A stretch of 34,289 nt of DNA from an uncultured Selenomonas sp. (GCA_905234515.1 CAJOIN010000009.1:1-34289); one strand, 5' to 3'; counted from the stretch's first letter, positions 17,362 to 24,714 are shown. Notes: a model not told the origin generated them from the letters alone. Made by a program: numbers and translations.

Positions 17362-17408
17362 AGGTATTACCTCTTTCCATGTTTTTCTTCCACTGCGTGT
17401 ATAAAAAA

Positions 17409-17849
17409 TTATTTACTGTTGAGATTAAAGATGATAGCTTCCAAAGCTGCCAGATAGCTAGCAACGCCCAAACCACATATCTGCCCCATGGCTACAGGTG
17501 CCAACACAGAATTATGACGGAATTCTTCCCTTTTGTGGATATTGGAAATATGTACCTCAATCACCGGTATCTCCACAGCAGCTATGGCATCCCTGATGGC
17601 TATGCTGTAATGGGTGAAGGCTGCAGCATTAAAGATGATATAGTCATACTTCCCCCTGGCCTGCTGAATTGCATCCACCAGCACTCCTTCATGGTTAGAC
17701 TGCAGGCAGTCCAGCCCCAGGCCTGCCTCCTCCGCCCTTTTCTTAAGCATTGCATTGATATCACTCAGGGTAGCAGAGCCATATATCTCCGGCTCCCGTG
17801 TACCTAAAAGATTCAGATTCGGCCCGTGGAGAACCAGTACATCAGCCAT
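17409..17849 (-). CDS. aroQ: 3-dehydroquinate dehydratase, type II
   Basis: The enzyme converts 3-dehydroquinate to 3-dehydroshikimate in aromatic amino acid synthesis. The start, [21 protein letters not shown], carries the flexible lid with the catalytic arginine and tyrosine. [33 protein letters not shown] and [16 protein letters not shown] supply the remaining active-site residues. The 146-aa size is standard. GAGGGGGATATGTT precedes ATG 17849. It is 13 bp from acyP and upstream of the aminopeptidase. Confidence 0.96.
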   Translation of the reverse strand: MADVLVLHGPNLNLLGTREPEIYGSATLSDINAMLKKRAEEAGLGLDCLQSNHEGVLVDAIQQARGKYDYIIFNAAAFTHYSIAIRDAIAAVEIPVIEVHISNIHKREEFRHNSVLAPVAMGQICGLGVASYLAALEAIIFNLNSK

Positions 17850-17861
17850 AACATATCCCCC

Positions 17862-18146
17862 TCAATATTTTATAATAAATGCGTTCTCAGGCGGCATCAC
17901 AGGATTCTGCTTTTCCATGCTGAGCTCTGTCACCTTGATAAAGTAATTACCCTCCTGGATAATTGCAAAGAGCTTGTCCACCTTGGCGGACTCTCCCTGA
18001 ACCTCCATATCCACGGTGCCATCTTCCATATTTCTTACCCAGCCCTTAAGCCCCAGCCTGCTGGCATTTTCACGCACATACATGCGAAAGCCTACTCCCT
18101 GAACCCTGCCTGAAGCCTTGGCAAAATAGCGTACAATCTCTCCCAT
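17862..18146 (-). CDS. acyP: Acylphosphatase
   Basis: This small enzyme hydrolyses carboxyl-phosphate bonds such as acetyl phosphate. The signature GRVQGVGFRMYVRENASRLGLKGWVRNMEDGTV holds the catalytic arginine, and the asparagine in GWVRN completes the site. The track begins at 18173, but GGGAGAATAAAA precedes ATG 18146 (MGEIVRYF), giving 94 aa, the normal size. The C-terminus AFIIKY is slightly longer than in many homologues (usually ending near FEIRY). Confidence 0.93.
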   Translation of the reverse strand: MGEIVRYFAKASGRVQGVGFRMYVRENASRLGLKGWVRNMEDGTVDMEVQGESAKVDKLFAIIQEGNYFIKVTELSMEKQNPVMPPENAFIIKY

Positions 18147-18180
18147 TTTTATTCTCCCTTTCCCTTTTATCACCGCCTGC

Positions 18181-19410
18181 TTAGCAGACGGTATCCCTTC
18201 TCAATATGGTATAAGGCTCAACTGGCCTTTCCATGCGAATCCTGACTATCTGCTGGGGATGTGGTGCCACATTTATAGGCTGCCCTTCCTCATCCAGCAT
18301 ATCAGAAAGCTGCTGACGATAACCTTCCCCTTTAGGCTGAAAAATCTCTATTTCCTGCCCAATTTTCATATTGTTGCGCTGTTCCACCGTGGCATATCCC
18401 GTAGCCATATCGTAGGAAAGCACCAACCCTATGAAATCAGAAGTCTGAATGTAGGAAGATGTACCATAAATCTGATCCTCATTATCAGGACGGTGATAAT
18501 AGAAACCTGTAGTATAGGGCCTATGTGATACCTTTTCCAGCTCGTCCAGCCATTCCTGCTTGATTTCAAAATGATGCGGGTCAGCAAAATAGCTGTCAAT
18601 GGCCAGTCTGTAGGCTTTGGTAACACTGGCTGCATAGTGCACGCTCTTCATGCGCCCCTCAATTTTAAGGCTATCTACACCACTTTCTATGACATCCCGC
18701 AAATGTGGTAGCAGACACATATCCTTGGAGTTCATTATATAGGTACCACGGTCATCTTCCTCAATCGGAAAATATTTTCCAGGCCGTGTCTCCTCTACCA
18801 GTGCATACTTCCAGCGGCAAGACTGGGCACAAGCACCACGGTTTGCATCCCGCCCCGTGAAATAATTGCTTAAAAGGCAGCGTCCCGAATAGGAGATACA
18901 CATGGCACCGTGGACAAACATTTCCAAATCCGCCTCAGTTTTATCCCTGATGGTACGGACTTCTGCCAAAGACATTTCCCTGGCCAGCACCACCCTCTTG
19001 GCTCCCAGCTCATGCCAGGCGTTGACGGTAGCCCAATTGGTATTATTGGCCTGGGTACTGATGTGAAGTTCCATATCTGGAATGACCTTCTGACAAAGCC
19101 TGAAGATGCCCAAATCTGCCACCAGCAAGGCATCGGTACCAATTTCAGCCAGGTAACGCAGGTAATCAGGCAGGGCTTCAATATCCTCATTATGGGGAAA
19201 GACATTAACCGTCACATAAACTTTTTTCCCAAGGCCATGGGCAAATTCCATGGCCTCTTTTAATTCGTCCCTGGTAAAGTTCCCCCCCAGTGCCCTAAGC
19301 CCGAAGGCCTTGCCCCCAAGATACACAGCATCAGCACCATAAAGGAGCGCCATCTTCATCTTTTCCATGTTGCCGGCAGGCGCCAGCAATTCAGGTTTTT
19401 TCAAATCCAA
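18181..19410 (-). CDS. trhP: Peptidase U32 family protein, probable tRNA uridine-34 hydroxylase TrhP
   Basis: U32-family YrrN/YrrO/YegQ-type proteins hydroxylate wobble uridine 34 of certain tRNAs to 5-hydroxyuridine. The N-terminus KPELLAPAGNMEKMKMALLYGADAVYLGG and the signature EMFVHGAMCISYSGRCLLSNYF are present. A cluster of cysteines around GACAQSCRW, plus C in MCIS, probably binds an iron-sulphur centre. At 409 aa it corresponds to YrrO/YegQ. Only one copy is seen here, whereas B. subtilis has two adjacent ones. The start is TTG 19410 behind GGAGGCAGGAT. It overlaps trmR by 20 nt, linking consecutive steps of one modification pathway. Confidence 0.85.
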   Translation of the reverse strand: MDLKKPELLAPAGNMEKMKMALLYGADAVYLGGKAFGLRALGGNFTRDELKEAMEFAHGLGKKVYVTVNVFPHNEDIEALPDYLRYLAEIGTDALLVADLGIFRLCQKVIPDMELHISTQANNTNWATVNAWHELGAKRVVLAREMSLAEVRTIRDKTEADLEMFVHGAMCISYSGRCLLSNYFTGRDANRGACAQSCRWKYALVEETRPGKYFPIEEDDRGTYIMNSKDMCLLPHLRDVIESGVDSLKIEGRMKSVHYAASVTKAYRLAIDSYFADPHHFEIKQEWLDELEKVSHRPYTTGFYYHRPDNEDQIYGTSSYIQTSDFIGLVLSYDMATGYATVEQRNNMKIGQEIEIFQPKGEGYRQQLSDMLDEEGQPINVAPHPQQIVRIRMERPVEPYTILRRDTVC

Positions 19411-20059
19411 ATCCTGCCTCCGAAATCAAACCTTTATAGGTAACAGCCAGGCCGTCACCATTTACCAGTATCTTTGTGCTGTAACCTGGTGTTTCCTGTA
19501 CAAGCTGCAGATACTGCTGCAATCTCTTCACAATGGTCTTAAAACGTCTGGGAGGCTTTTCCTGCCCCAGCACATAGCCCCTGAACAAAACATTGTCAGC
19601 TAAAATTACAGCTTTTTCAGCCAGCAAGGGCTGTATTTTTTGAAAATAATCCACATACTGTCCCTTGGCCGCGTCTATAAAGACAAAATCAAAGCCTCCC
19701 TCAGGACGTGGCAACCCTTGCAAAAGTTCTCCAGCATCACCTAAATGAAGATTGATGCGCTCCTTATACGGCGAACGCTCCCAAAAGCTTTCTGCCAGCC
19801 TGGCCCGCTCTTCTGAAAGCTCCAGCGTAGTAATCTGCACATCTTCTGCCCCATGCTGGGCCATAAGCAAGGCAGAATATCCTATAGCCGTGCCAATCTC
19901 CAAAACCCTATGGGGCTTTGCTTCTTCTATCACTTGCAGGAAAGCTCTCCTGCCCTGCTCATTAATAATGGGGACATGGTGCCTGGCAGCATAAGCTTCC
20001 ATTTCTTCCAAAAGTGCTTTCAAATCAAATCTTCTTTCCAAAACATCAGCGCACTTCAT
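19391..20059 (-). CDS. trmR: O-methyltransferase, probable tRNA 5-hydroxyuridine methyltransferase TrmR
   Basis: This SAM-dependent methyltransferase resembles B. subtilis YrrM, now TrmR, which converts 5-hydroxyuridine-34 to 5-methoxyuridine. HRVLEIGTAIGYSALLMA is motif I, near residues 50-67. TLELSEERARLAE follows, and FDFVFIDAAKGQYVDYF is the metal-binding class I O-methyltransferase motif. DNVLFRGYV is also characteristic. The 222-aa length fits. ATG 20059 overlaps the end of mltG by 14 nt and has little SD, so coupling or a slightly later start is possible. The neighbouring trhP supports the tRNA role over a catechol methyltransferase. Confidence 0.84.
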   Translation of the reverse strand: MKCADVLERRFDLKALLEEMEAYAARHHVPIINEQGRRAFLQVIEEAKPHRVLEIGTAIGYSALLMAQHGAEDVQITTLELSEERARLAESFWERSPYKERINLHLGDAGELLQGLPRPEGGFDFVFIDAAKGQYVDYFQKIQPLLAEKAVILADNVLFRGYVLGQEKPPRRFKTIVKRLQQYLQLVQETPGYSTKILVNGDGLAVTYKGLISEAGFGFEKT

Positions 20060-20897
20060 CCACTATGGCCAGATGCTGTGCATAGCTCGTCGAATAATGG
20101 TTATGCCCCTGGCGGTCAGCCACAAAGTAAAGATAATCTGTATCTGCTGGATAAAGCACCGCCTCAATGGCCGCCATACCCGGGCTGGCAATAGGCCCCG
20201 GCGGCAGACCGTAGTGCTGGTAGGTATTGTAGGGAGAGTCTATCTTTGTATCGGCAATGCTGACATCTTCCTTGGGAGCATTCATAAGATACTGCAAGGT
20301 AGTGTCAGACTGCAACGGCATACCTATACGCAGCCTTTTGAAGAACACCTGGGCAATGATGGGACGGTCCTCATCGAACCTTGCTTCCTTTTCTACCAGG
20401 GATGCCAAGGTGACCAACTCATATATAGACAAATCCATTTTCTCCGCTCTTTTGCGCATAGCAGGAGTCAACCGCTCGTCAAAATCCCTGGCCATCATCT
20501 TCATAATATCTTTGGCTGTGGTGTCTGACTGTATTTCATAAGTATCAGGAAAAAGGAAGCCTTCTGCAGTGTAGCGCGCATCCGCCTTTTTCTCTACATA
20601 ATCATAGGGAGCATAATCCTTTGCTAGGTCCAAAAACTCTTGCTCATCCACCAGCCCTTCTGCAGAAAGGCGCTCGGCTATCTCCTTGATGCCAAATCCT
20701 TCAGGAATAGTAAACTTGATAGTGGTAGTTTCTCCTGATATAAGCTTGGCCAAAGCATCCTCAGTTTTCATGTGAGGATACAACAGATATGTTCCTGTCT
20801 TGAACTTATCCTGAAGCCCCCCTGTCTTTACCTGCCACCAAAAAGAGAACTTGCTGTCTCTTTTGCGCGCAAATTCCCTGACATTAATGAAAAGCAA
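20046..20897 (-). CDS. mltG: Endolytic transglycosylase MltG catalytic domain, apparently lacking its membrane anchor
   Basis: MltG cuts nascent peptidoglycan and limits glycan strand length. GGLQDKFKTGTYLLYPHM, TIPEGFGIKEIAERL, EGFLFPDTYEI, LASLVEKEA, LRIGMPLQSDTTLQY and YNTYQHYGLPPGPIASPG match the YceG-like family; the catalytic glutamate is the E in SLVEKEA. Normal MltG begins with a cytoplasmic tail and a membrane helix. This ORF has neither: it opens at a TTG with no visible SD, just after in-frame TAA TAA codons. The preceding ORF in another frame has the helix. Either a frameshift (real or from sequencing) split one gene, or the N-terminal part has diverged. The catalytic region itself looks intact. 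Confidence 0.82.
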   Translation of the reverse strand: MLFINVREFARKRDSKFSFWWQVKTGGLQDKFKTGTYLLYPHMKTEDALAKLISGETTTIKFTIPEGFGIKEIAERLSAEGLVDEQEFLDLAKDYAPYDYVEKKADARYTAEGFLFPDTYEIQSDTTAKDIMKMMARDFDERLTPAMRKRAEKMDLSIYELVTLASLVEKEARFDEDRPIIAQVFFKRLRIGMPLQSDTTLQYLMNAPKEDVSIADTKIDSPYNTYQHYGLPPGPIASPGMAAIEAVLYPADTDYLYFVADRQGHNHYSTSYAQHLAIVDEVR

Positions 20898-20907
20898 ATT
20901 GCCGCAA

Positions 20908-21198
20908 TCAGAAAAATTTTATTAGAAGGTGAAAAAAGAGAATGATTTTCTCCCCGCCTCCAAAGGCGAGATAGAAACCGCCCATAATAAGCACAAAGGA
21001 AACTGCCACAACAGCTGCCAGATGCTTCCACGTAAGCATGCCCATCAAAGAATCCAGTTTTTCCTGCCATGATGTCAGCTTGGAACTATTCCCCAAGCTG
21101 ACATCTTCTCCGCTCAGCCAGTCAGAAAGCTTGCACCAGAATTCTTTAATTCTGTCAAACAGCTTATTTCCCTCGTCCCCGGGAAGTTTTGGCGCCAT
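20908..21198 (-). CDS. Small single-span membrane protein, likely the detached N-terminus of MltG
   Basis: This reading frame encodes about 96 aa from ATG 21198 (MAPKLPGDEG, after GGGAGAG); the track start is 21219. It has a polar N-terminal half with amphipathic segments, then one membrane helix, AAVVAVSFVLIMGGFYLAF, then GGGEK and a short hydrophobic end before TGA. A cytoplasmic tail plus one helix is the N-terminal layout of MltG, and the mltG catalytic ORF begins 11 bp later in a different frame. The junction contains TTTTTT and AAAATTTTT runs. I see no match to another family, so an independent small membrane protein cannot be excluded. Confidence 0.55.
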   Translation of the reverse strand: MAPKLPGDEGNKLFDRIKEFWCKLSDWLSGEDVSLGNSSKLTSWQEKLDSLMGMLTWKHLAAVVAVSFVLIMGGFYLAFGGGEKIILFFHLLIKFF

Positions 21199-21220
21199 CC
21201 CCATCTCTCCCATCTTCACA

Positions 21221-21254
21221 TGAAAGAGCCGCCATCCATCTGAATGGCAGCTCT
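21221..21254 (-). terminator. Terminator after DUF1292 gene
   Basis: An 11-bp stem (21225-21235 with 21244-21254) has an 8-nt loop. The single non-Watson-Crick pair is G-U on the minus-strand RNA but C-A on the plus strand, so it is built for the minus transcript. TTTC follows. The U-tract is short, so some read-through into the mltG region is likely. Confidence 0.6.
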
Positions 21255-21270
21255 CCCAAAGTTTTGGTTA

Positions 21271-21594
21271 TTATTCCTTTTCGGATTCCTCAACCAAGGC
21301 ATCATAAGCCTTCTGCACAGCCTCGAATTCCTCGTCAGTAGGCTCCACATATTCTTCTTCGCCTTCAGCGTTGATGATGATCTTGGCAATCAGCACATCC
21401 TCATCATCTTCACAGCCGCAACCACATCCATGCTCATGCTCATGTTCATCATCATGGATGCCAACCAGCAGAGCATAGCGCTGATCTCCCACAGGGATAA
21501 TCATTTCCTCCTGGTAATAATACTTATTACCCTGTTCGTCTTCCATCTCTACGATGAAATCATCATCCTGCATATCTTTCTCCTTATCGGACAT
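21271..21594 (-). CDS. DUF1292 (YrzB-like) acidic protein with His/Cys-rich loop
   Basis: DUF1292 proteins are small, acidic and of unknown function, usually encoded beside ruvX and ireB as here. The family core is visible as FIVEMEDEQGNKYYYQEEMIIPVGDQRYALLVG, then DVLIAKIIINAEGEEEYVEPTDEEFEAVQKAYD. Between these lies HDDEHEHEHGCGCGCEDDED (residues 47-66), which could bind a metal such as zinc or nickel. The track start is 21603; I choose ATG 21594 because GGAGAGGTG then has proper spacing, giving 107 aa. No membrane segment or signal peptide is present. Confidence 0.85.
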   Translation of the reverse strand: MSDKEKDMQDDDFIVEMEDEQGNKYYYQEEMIIPVGDQRYALLVGIHDDEHEHEHGCGCGCEDDEDVLIAKIIINAEGEEEYVEPTDEEFEAVQKAYDALVEESEKE

Positions 21595-21633
21595 GACAAT
21601 CACCTCTCCTGCATTTAATATTCCAATAACTGC

Positions 21634-21662
21634 ATTTTACTATGAAATCTTAGCAAGCGCAA
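21634..21662 (-). promoter_or_regulatory. Weak candidate promoter for the DUF1292 gene
   Basis: On the minus strand TTGCGC (21662-21657), a 17-bp spacer and TAAAAT (21639-21634) are found. The -35 is poor. If real, it would let DUF1292 be expressed apart from ireB-ruvX. Confidence 0.3.
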
Positions 21663-21693
21663 GCCAAAGGCTCAGCAGGAGCTTAGATTTCAT
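21642..21693. repeat. Inverted repeat between ruvX and DUF1292
   Basis: ATGAAATCTTAGC (21642-21654) and GCTTAGATTTCAT (21681-21693) pair over 12 of 13 positions across a 26-nt loop, which itself contains the small hairpin AGCC/GGCT. No U-tract follows on either strand, so it is not a simple terminator. It overlaps the candidate promoter above. Confidence 0.5.
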
Positions 21694-21710
21694 ATAAAGA
21701 CTCCCCCGTA

Positions 21711-22139
21711 TCAAACCTGACGGGCCTGGGGGCTGTCAAGGAATCCCTGGAGGATAAACACAGCTGCCATCTTGTCTATAACTTTGCGCCGCTTACGGCG
21801 GGAAACATCCGCCTCCAACAGGGAACGGGTGGCCGCCACAGTAGAGAGACGCTCATCCCAGAAGAAAACCTCTGTTTCCGGATATGTCTTCTGCACTTCT
21901 GCCATAAACTCCTTCACAAACTCACAGCGTTCCCCTTCCGTACCGTTCATGTTCTTGGGGTAGCCTGAGACCAGGGACTTTGTCTCATACTGCTCCATCA
22001 GTTCCCCCAAGCGCTTGATGTCGGCCTCCATGTCCTTGCGGTGGATGGTTTCCACTCCCTGGGCTGTAAGGCCCAGCAAATCACTCACCGCAATGCCAAT
22101 GGTCCTGTCACCGATATCAAGGCCTAAATATCTCTTCAT
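21711..22139 (-). CDS. ruvX: Holliday junction resolvase-like YqgF/RuvX
   Basis: The protein has the RNase H-like fold; E. coli YqgF is linked to maturation of the 16S rRNA 5' end, and others have been proposed to cut Holliday junctions. The N-terminus [20 protein letters not shown] holds the first catalytic aspartate, [14 protein letters not shown] is the central motif, and [16 protein letters not shown] supplies the second acidic cluster; [17 protein letters not shown] ends the domain. At 142 aa it is full length. ATG 22139 overlaps the ireB stop by 4 nt, with GGAGAAG upstream. Confidence 0.94.
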   Translation of the reverse strand: MKRYLGLDIGDRTIGIAVSDLLGLTAQGVETIHRKDMEADIKRLGELMEQYETKSLVSGYPKNMNGTEGERCEFVKEFMAEVQKTYPETEVFFWDERLSTVAATRSLLEADVSRRKRRKVIDKMAAVFILQGFLDSPQARQV

Positions 22140-22387
22140 TCTTTCTTCTCCAAATAGGCTCGCACCAATTCCTCCAGCAATTCATCACGCTCCAAGGAGC
22201 GAATCTCACTGCGGGCATCATTGTGGCTGGTCACATAGGCCGGATCCCCTGACAGAAGATAGCCAACCAACTGATTGATGGGATTATATCCCTTTTCCTC
22301 CATGGAGGCACACACATGGCGTATAATTCTCTCTGCCTTATTTTCATCATTGCCAAACTTGAACATCATGGTTTCCTGATTGACCAT
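22136..22387 (-). CDS. ireB: IreB family regulatory phosphoprotein
   Basis: IreB (formerly UPF0297/DUF965, B. subtilis YrzL) was described in Enterococcus as a target of the IreK kinase that affects cephalosporin resistance. The highly conserved [30 protein letters not shown] and [14 protein letters not shown] blocks are present. The track starts at 22414, but AAAGGCAGG precedes ATG 22387 ([12 protein letters not shown]), giving 83 aa as in homologues. It is the first gene of an ireB-ruvX-DUF1292 unit with a good promoter. Whether a PASTA kinase targets it in this organism is unknown. Confidence 0.92.
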   Translation of the reverse strand: MVNQETMMFKFGNDENKAERIIRHVCASMEEKGYNPINQLVGYLLSGDPAYVTSHNDARSEIRSLERDELLEELVRAYLEKKE

Positions 22388-22427
22388 ATTGTATACCTGC
22401 CTTTCTACACTCACTCTATATTTAGAT

Positions 22428-22456
22428 ATTTTACCATAGAAGATACCTTATGGCAA
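22428..22456 (-). promoter_or_regulatory. Promoter of the ireB-ruvX-DUF1292 unit
   Basis: On the minus strand TTGCCA (22456-22451), a 17-bp spacer and TAAAAT (22433-22428) are seen, with TGG directly before the -10 as an extended element. It is about 40 bp from the ireB start. Confidence 0.75.
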
Positions 22457-22544
22457 AAAGCTACTAGAATATATTAGCACACAATTGTTCAAAATGATTA
22501 TACAAATCACCATTTTCACCAAACAAGCATTTTAACAAAAGTTA

Positions 22545-22553
22545 TGCTATAAT
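22545..22553 (+). promoter_or_regulatory. Extended -10 promoter element for glgB
   Basis: TGCTATAAT ends at 22553 and gives a perfect TATAAT with a TGn extension. The -35 position (around 22525-22530, AAGCAT) is poor, so this promoter may rely on the extended -10 or on an activator. It would give a leader of about 80 nt before glgB. Confidence 0.6.
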
Positions 22554-22610
22554 GGATATGAATCGTTTTTTCAAGGGATATATTTTATTCGGAATGGGAG
22601 GATTGAGCCG

Positions 22611-22661
22611 TTGCAGGATGGACTGCATCGGCGTATTTTATGGCAAAAAACAAAGATTTAG
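22611..22661 (+). CDS. Candidate 16-codon leader ORF overlapping glgB start
   Basis: A TTG at 22611 stands 9 nt after GGGAGG (22596-22601), the only strong SD in the glgB leader. It opens MQDGLHRRILWQKTKI and stops at TAG 22659-22661, 22 nt inside glgB in another frame. glgB itself lacks a good SD in front of ATG 22640. The leader may therefore couple or tune glgB translation. No homology is recognisable at this length, and it could be chance. Confidence 0.35.
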   Translation: MQDGLHRRILWQKTKI

Positions 22662-24658
22662 GCATCATTGCCCACGATGAGTGGCTTCGCCCCTACGAAC
22701 ACGCTATCCGTGGCCGTCACGACCACGCCCTCTGGAAAATCAGCCAGCTGACCCAGAATGGCAAGCGTTCCCTGTCGGATTTTGCTACGGGACATCTTTA
22801 CTACGGCCTGCACAAGCAGGGCCGTGGTTGGGTCTTCCGTGAGTGGGCTCCCAACGCTCTCTCCATTTACCTGGTGGGTGATTTCAATAACTGGCAGGAA
22901 GATGAAGCCTACAAACTGAAGCACATCCATGGCACTGGAGATTGGGAACTTGTCATTCCCCCCGGAAAAATCCATCATGGCGACCTTTACAAGATGAGGG
23001 TTCACTGGCGTGGCGGCGAAGGTGAGCGCATTCCTGCCTGGGCCCAGCGGGTGGTACAGGATGAGCAGACCAAGATTTTCTCTGCCCAGGTCTGGAACCC
23101 CAGGAAAAAATTCACCTGGCACGATGAGAAGTTCAAGGCCAATACGGCTCCCCTTCTCATCTATGAATGCCATGTAGGCATGTCTCAAGATGCCGAAAAG
23201 GTAGGCACCTACAAGGAATTCAAGGATAACATCCTGCCCCGGGTGAAAAAGGACGGCTACAACTGCATCCAGATTATGGCTATCCAGGAGCATCCATATT
23301 ATGGTAGCTTCGGCTACCATGTGAGCTCCTTCTTTGCCCCCAGCAGCCGCTTCGGCACGCCTGAGGAGCTGAAGGACCTTATTGACACTGCCCACAGCAT
23401 GGGCCTGGCAGTCATCATGGACATTGTCCACAGCCATGCCGTAAAGAATGAAGTTGAAGGTCTTGGCAATCTCTGCGGCGACCCCAACCAGTTCTTCTAT
23501 CCCGGCGACCGCCACGAGCATCCTGCCTGGGACAGCCTGTGCTTCGACTACGGCAAGGATGATGTACTCCACTTCCTCCTTTCCAACTGCAAATACTGGC
23601 TGGAGGAATTCCACTTCGACGGCTTCCGTTTCGATGGCATCACCTCCATGCTCTACTACAGCCATGGGTTGGGCGAAGCCTTCATGAACTACGGGGATTA
23701 CTTCAACGGTCATCAGGATGACAATGCCATCTGCTACCTGACCCTGGCCAACAAGCTCATCCATGAGGTGAAGCCCGGCGCTATCACCATTGCCGAGGAT
23801 GTCAGCGGCATGCCCGGTCTGGCTGCCAAATTCGAGGACGGTGGCTACGGCTTTGACTACCGCCTGGCCATGAATGTGCCTGACTACTGGATCAAGACCA
23901 TCAAGGAACAGAAGGATGAAGATTGGAAGACCTCCAGCATCTTCTGGGAAATGACCAACCGCCGCCAGGATGAGAAGACCATCTCCTATGCAGAAAGCCA
24001 TGACCAGGCTCTGGTGGGTGACAAGACCATCATCTTCCGCCTCATCGATGCTGATATGTACTGGCACTTCAGCAAGAATGACCGCAACGGCATGGTGGAC
24101 CGCGGTATTGCCCTCCACAAGATGATTCGCCTGGTAACCTCCTCTACCATCAACGGCGGCTACCTGAACTTTATGGGCAATGAGTTCGGCCATCCCGAGT
24201 GGATTGACTTCCCCCGCGAGGGCAACGGCTGGAGCTACAAATATGCCCGCCGCCAGTGGCATCTGGTGGATGACCAGGCTCTCTGCTACCACTACCTGGG
24301 CGATTTCGACCAGGCCATGCTTGCCTGCATAAAGTCCGTGAAGGACTTCCAGAAGCAGCCTGTGGTGGAAATCTGGCACAACGACGGTGACCAGGTGCTG
24401 GCCTACATGCGTGGCGACCTCATCTTCGTATTCAACTTCTCCCCCACCCGTTCCTTCCCGGACTACGGTTTCCTGGTCCCTAAAGGAAAATACAAGGTCA
24501 TGCTGAATACCGATGCACCGGAATTCGGTGGCAACGGCCTGGCAGATGACAGCGTGGTTCACGCCACCAACTTTGACCCCCTGTATGAGAAGGATGGCAA
24601 GGAATGGCTGAAGATTTACATTCCCGCCCGCAGCGCCGTGGTACTGCGCAAGAAATAA
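22640..24658 (+). CDS. glgB: 1,4-alpha-glucan (glycogen) branching enzyme, eukaryotic-type GH13
   Basis: The enzyme makes alpha-1,6 branches in glycogen. An N-terminal CBM48-like domain (GWVFREWAPNALSIYLVGDFNNW) precedes the GH13 barrel. The catalytic residues are in DGFRFDGITSMLYYSHGLG (nucleophile Asp), AITIAEDVSGMPG (acid/base Glu) and YAESHDQALVGDKTI. The motifs SMLYYSHG and ESHDQALVGDKT are those of the eukaryotic-like GH13_8 group rather than standard bacterial GlgB. At 672 aa it is full length. Codon use is strongly biased to C- and G-ending codons, suggesting high expression. No other glycogen gene is adjacent. ATG 22640 has no close SD, and no other start is available in frame. Confidence 0.94.
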   Translation: MAKNKDLGIIAHDEWLRPYEHAIRGRHDHALWKISQLTQNGKRSLSDFATGHLYYGLHKQGRGWVFREWAPNALSIYLVGDFNNWQEDEAYKLKHIHGTGDWELVIPPGKIHHGDLYKMRVHWRGGEGERIPAWAQRVVQDEQTKIFSAQVWNPRKKFTWHDEKFKANTAPLLIYECHVGMSQDAEKVGTYKEFKDNILPRVKKDGYNCIQIMAIQEHPYYGSFGYHVSSFFAPSSRFGTPEELKDLIDTAHSMGLAVIMDIVHSHAVKNEVEGLGNLCGDPNQFFYPGDRHEHPAWDSLCFDYGKDDVLHFLLSNCKYWLEEFHFDGFRFDGITSMLYYSHGLGEAFMNYGDYFNGHQDDNAICYLTLANKLIHEVKPGAITIAEDVSGMPGLAAKFEDGGYGFDYRLAMNVPDYWIKTIKEQKDEDWKTSSIFWEMTNRRQDEKTISYAESHDQALVGDKTIIFRLIDADMYWHFSKNDRNGMVDRGIALHKMIRLVTSSTINGGYLNFMGNEFGHPEWIDFPREGNGWSYKYARRQWHLVDDQALCYHYLGDFDQAMLACIKSVKDFQKQPVVEIWHNDGDQVLAYMRGDLIFVFNFSPTRSFPDYGFLVPKGKYKVMLNTDAPEFGGNGLADDSVVHATNFDPLYEKDGKEWLKIYIPARSAVVLRKK

Positions 24659-24674
24659 CATACATAAGATGACT

Positions 24675-24714
24675 AATCACCTGGCAGCTATAGCCTATGC
24701 CAGGTGATTTTATA
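24675..24714 (+). terminator. Terminator after glgB
   Basis: A perfect 12-bp stem, AATCACCTGGCA (24675-24686) with TGCCAGGTGATT (24698-24709), is followed by TTATAT. It begins 17 bp after the glgB stop. The U-tract is short, but a second terminator lies just downstream. Confidence 0.75.

Noticed and set aside
20828-21070. 80-codon ORF bridging the mltG junction in a third frame
   Set aside because: It contains SPSNKIFLIAAIC, faintly like the MltG IPxG...IA segment, but the rest is not MltG-like. It is kept only as a hint that more than one frame change may have occurred.
22658-24661. 667-codon open frame antisense to glgB
   Set aside because: It is an exact shadow of glgB. Strong C/G-ending codon bias in the real gene removes stops from the opposite frame; the antisense translation has no domain pattern and no SD.
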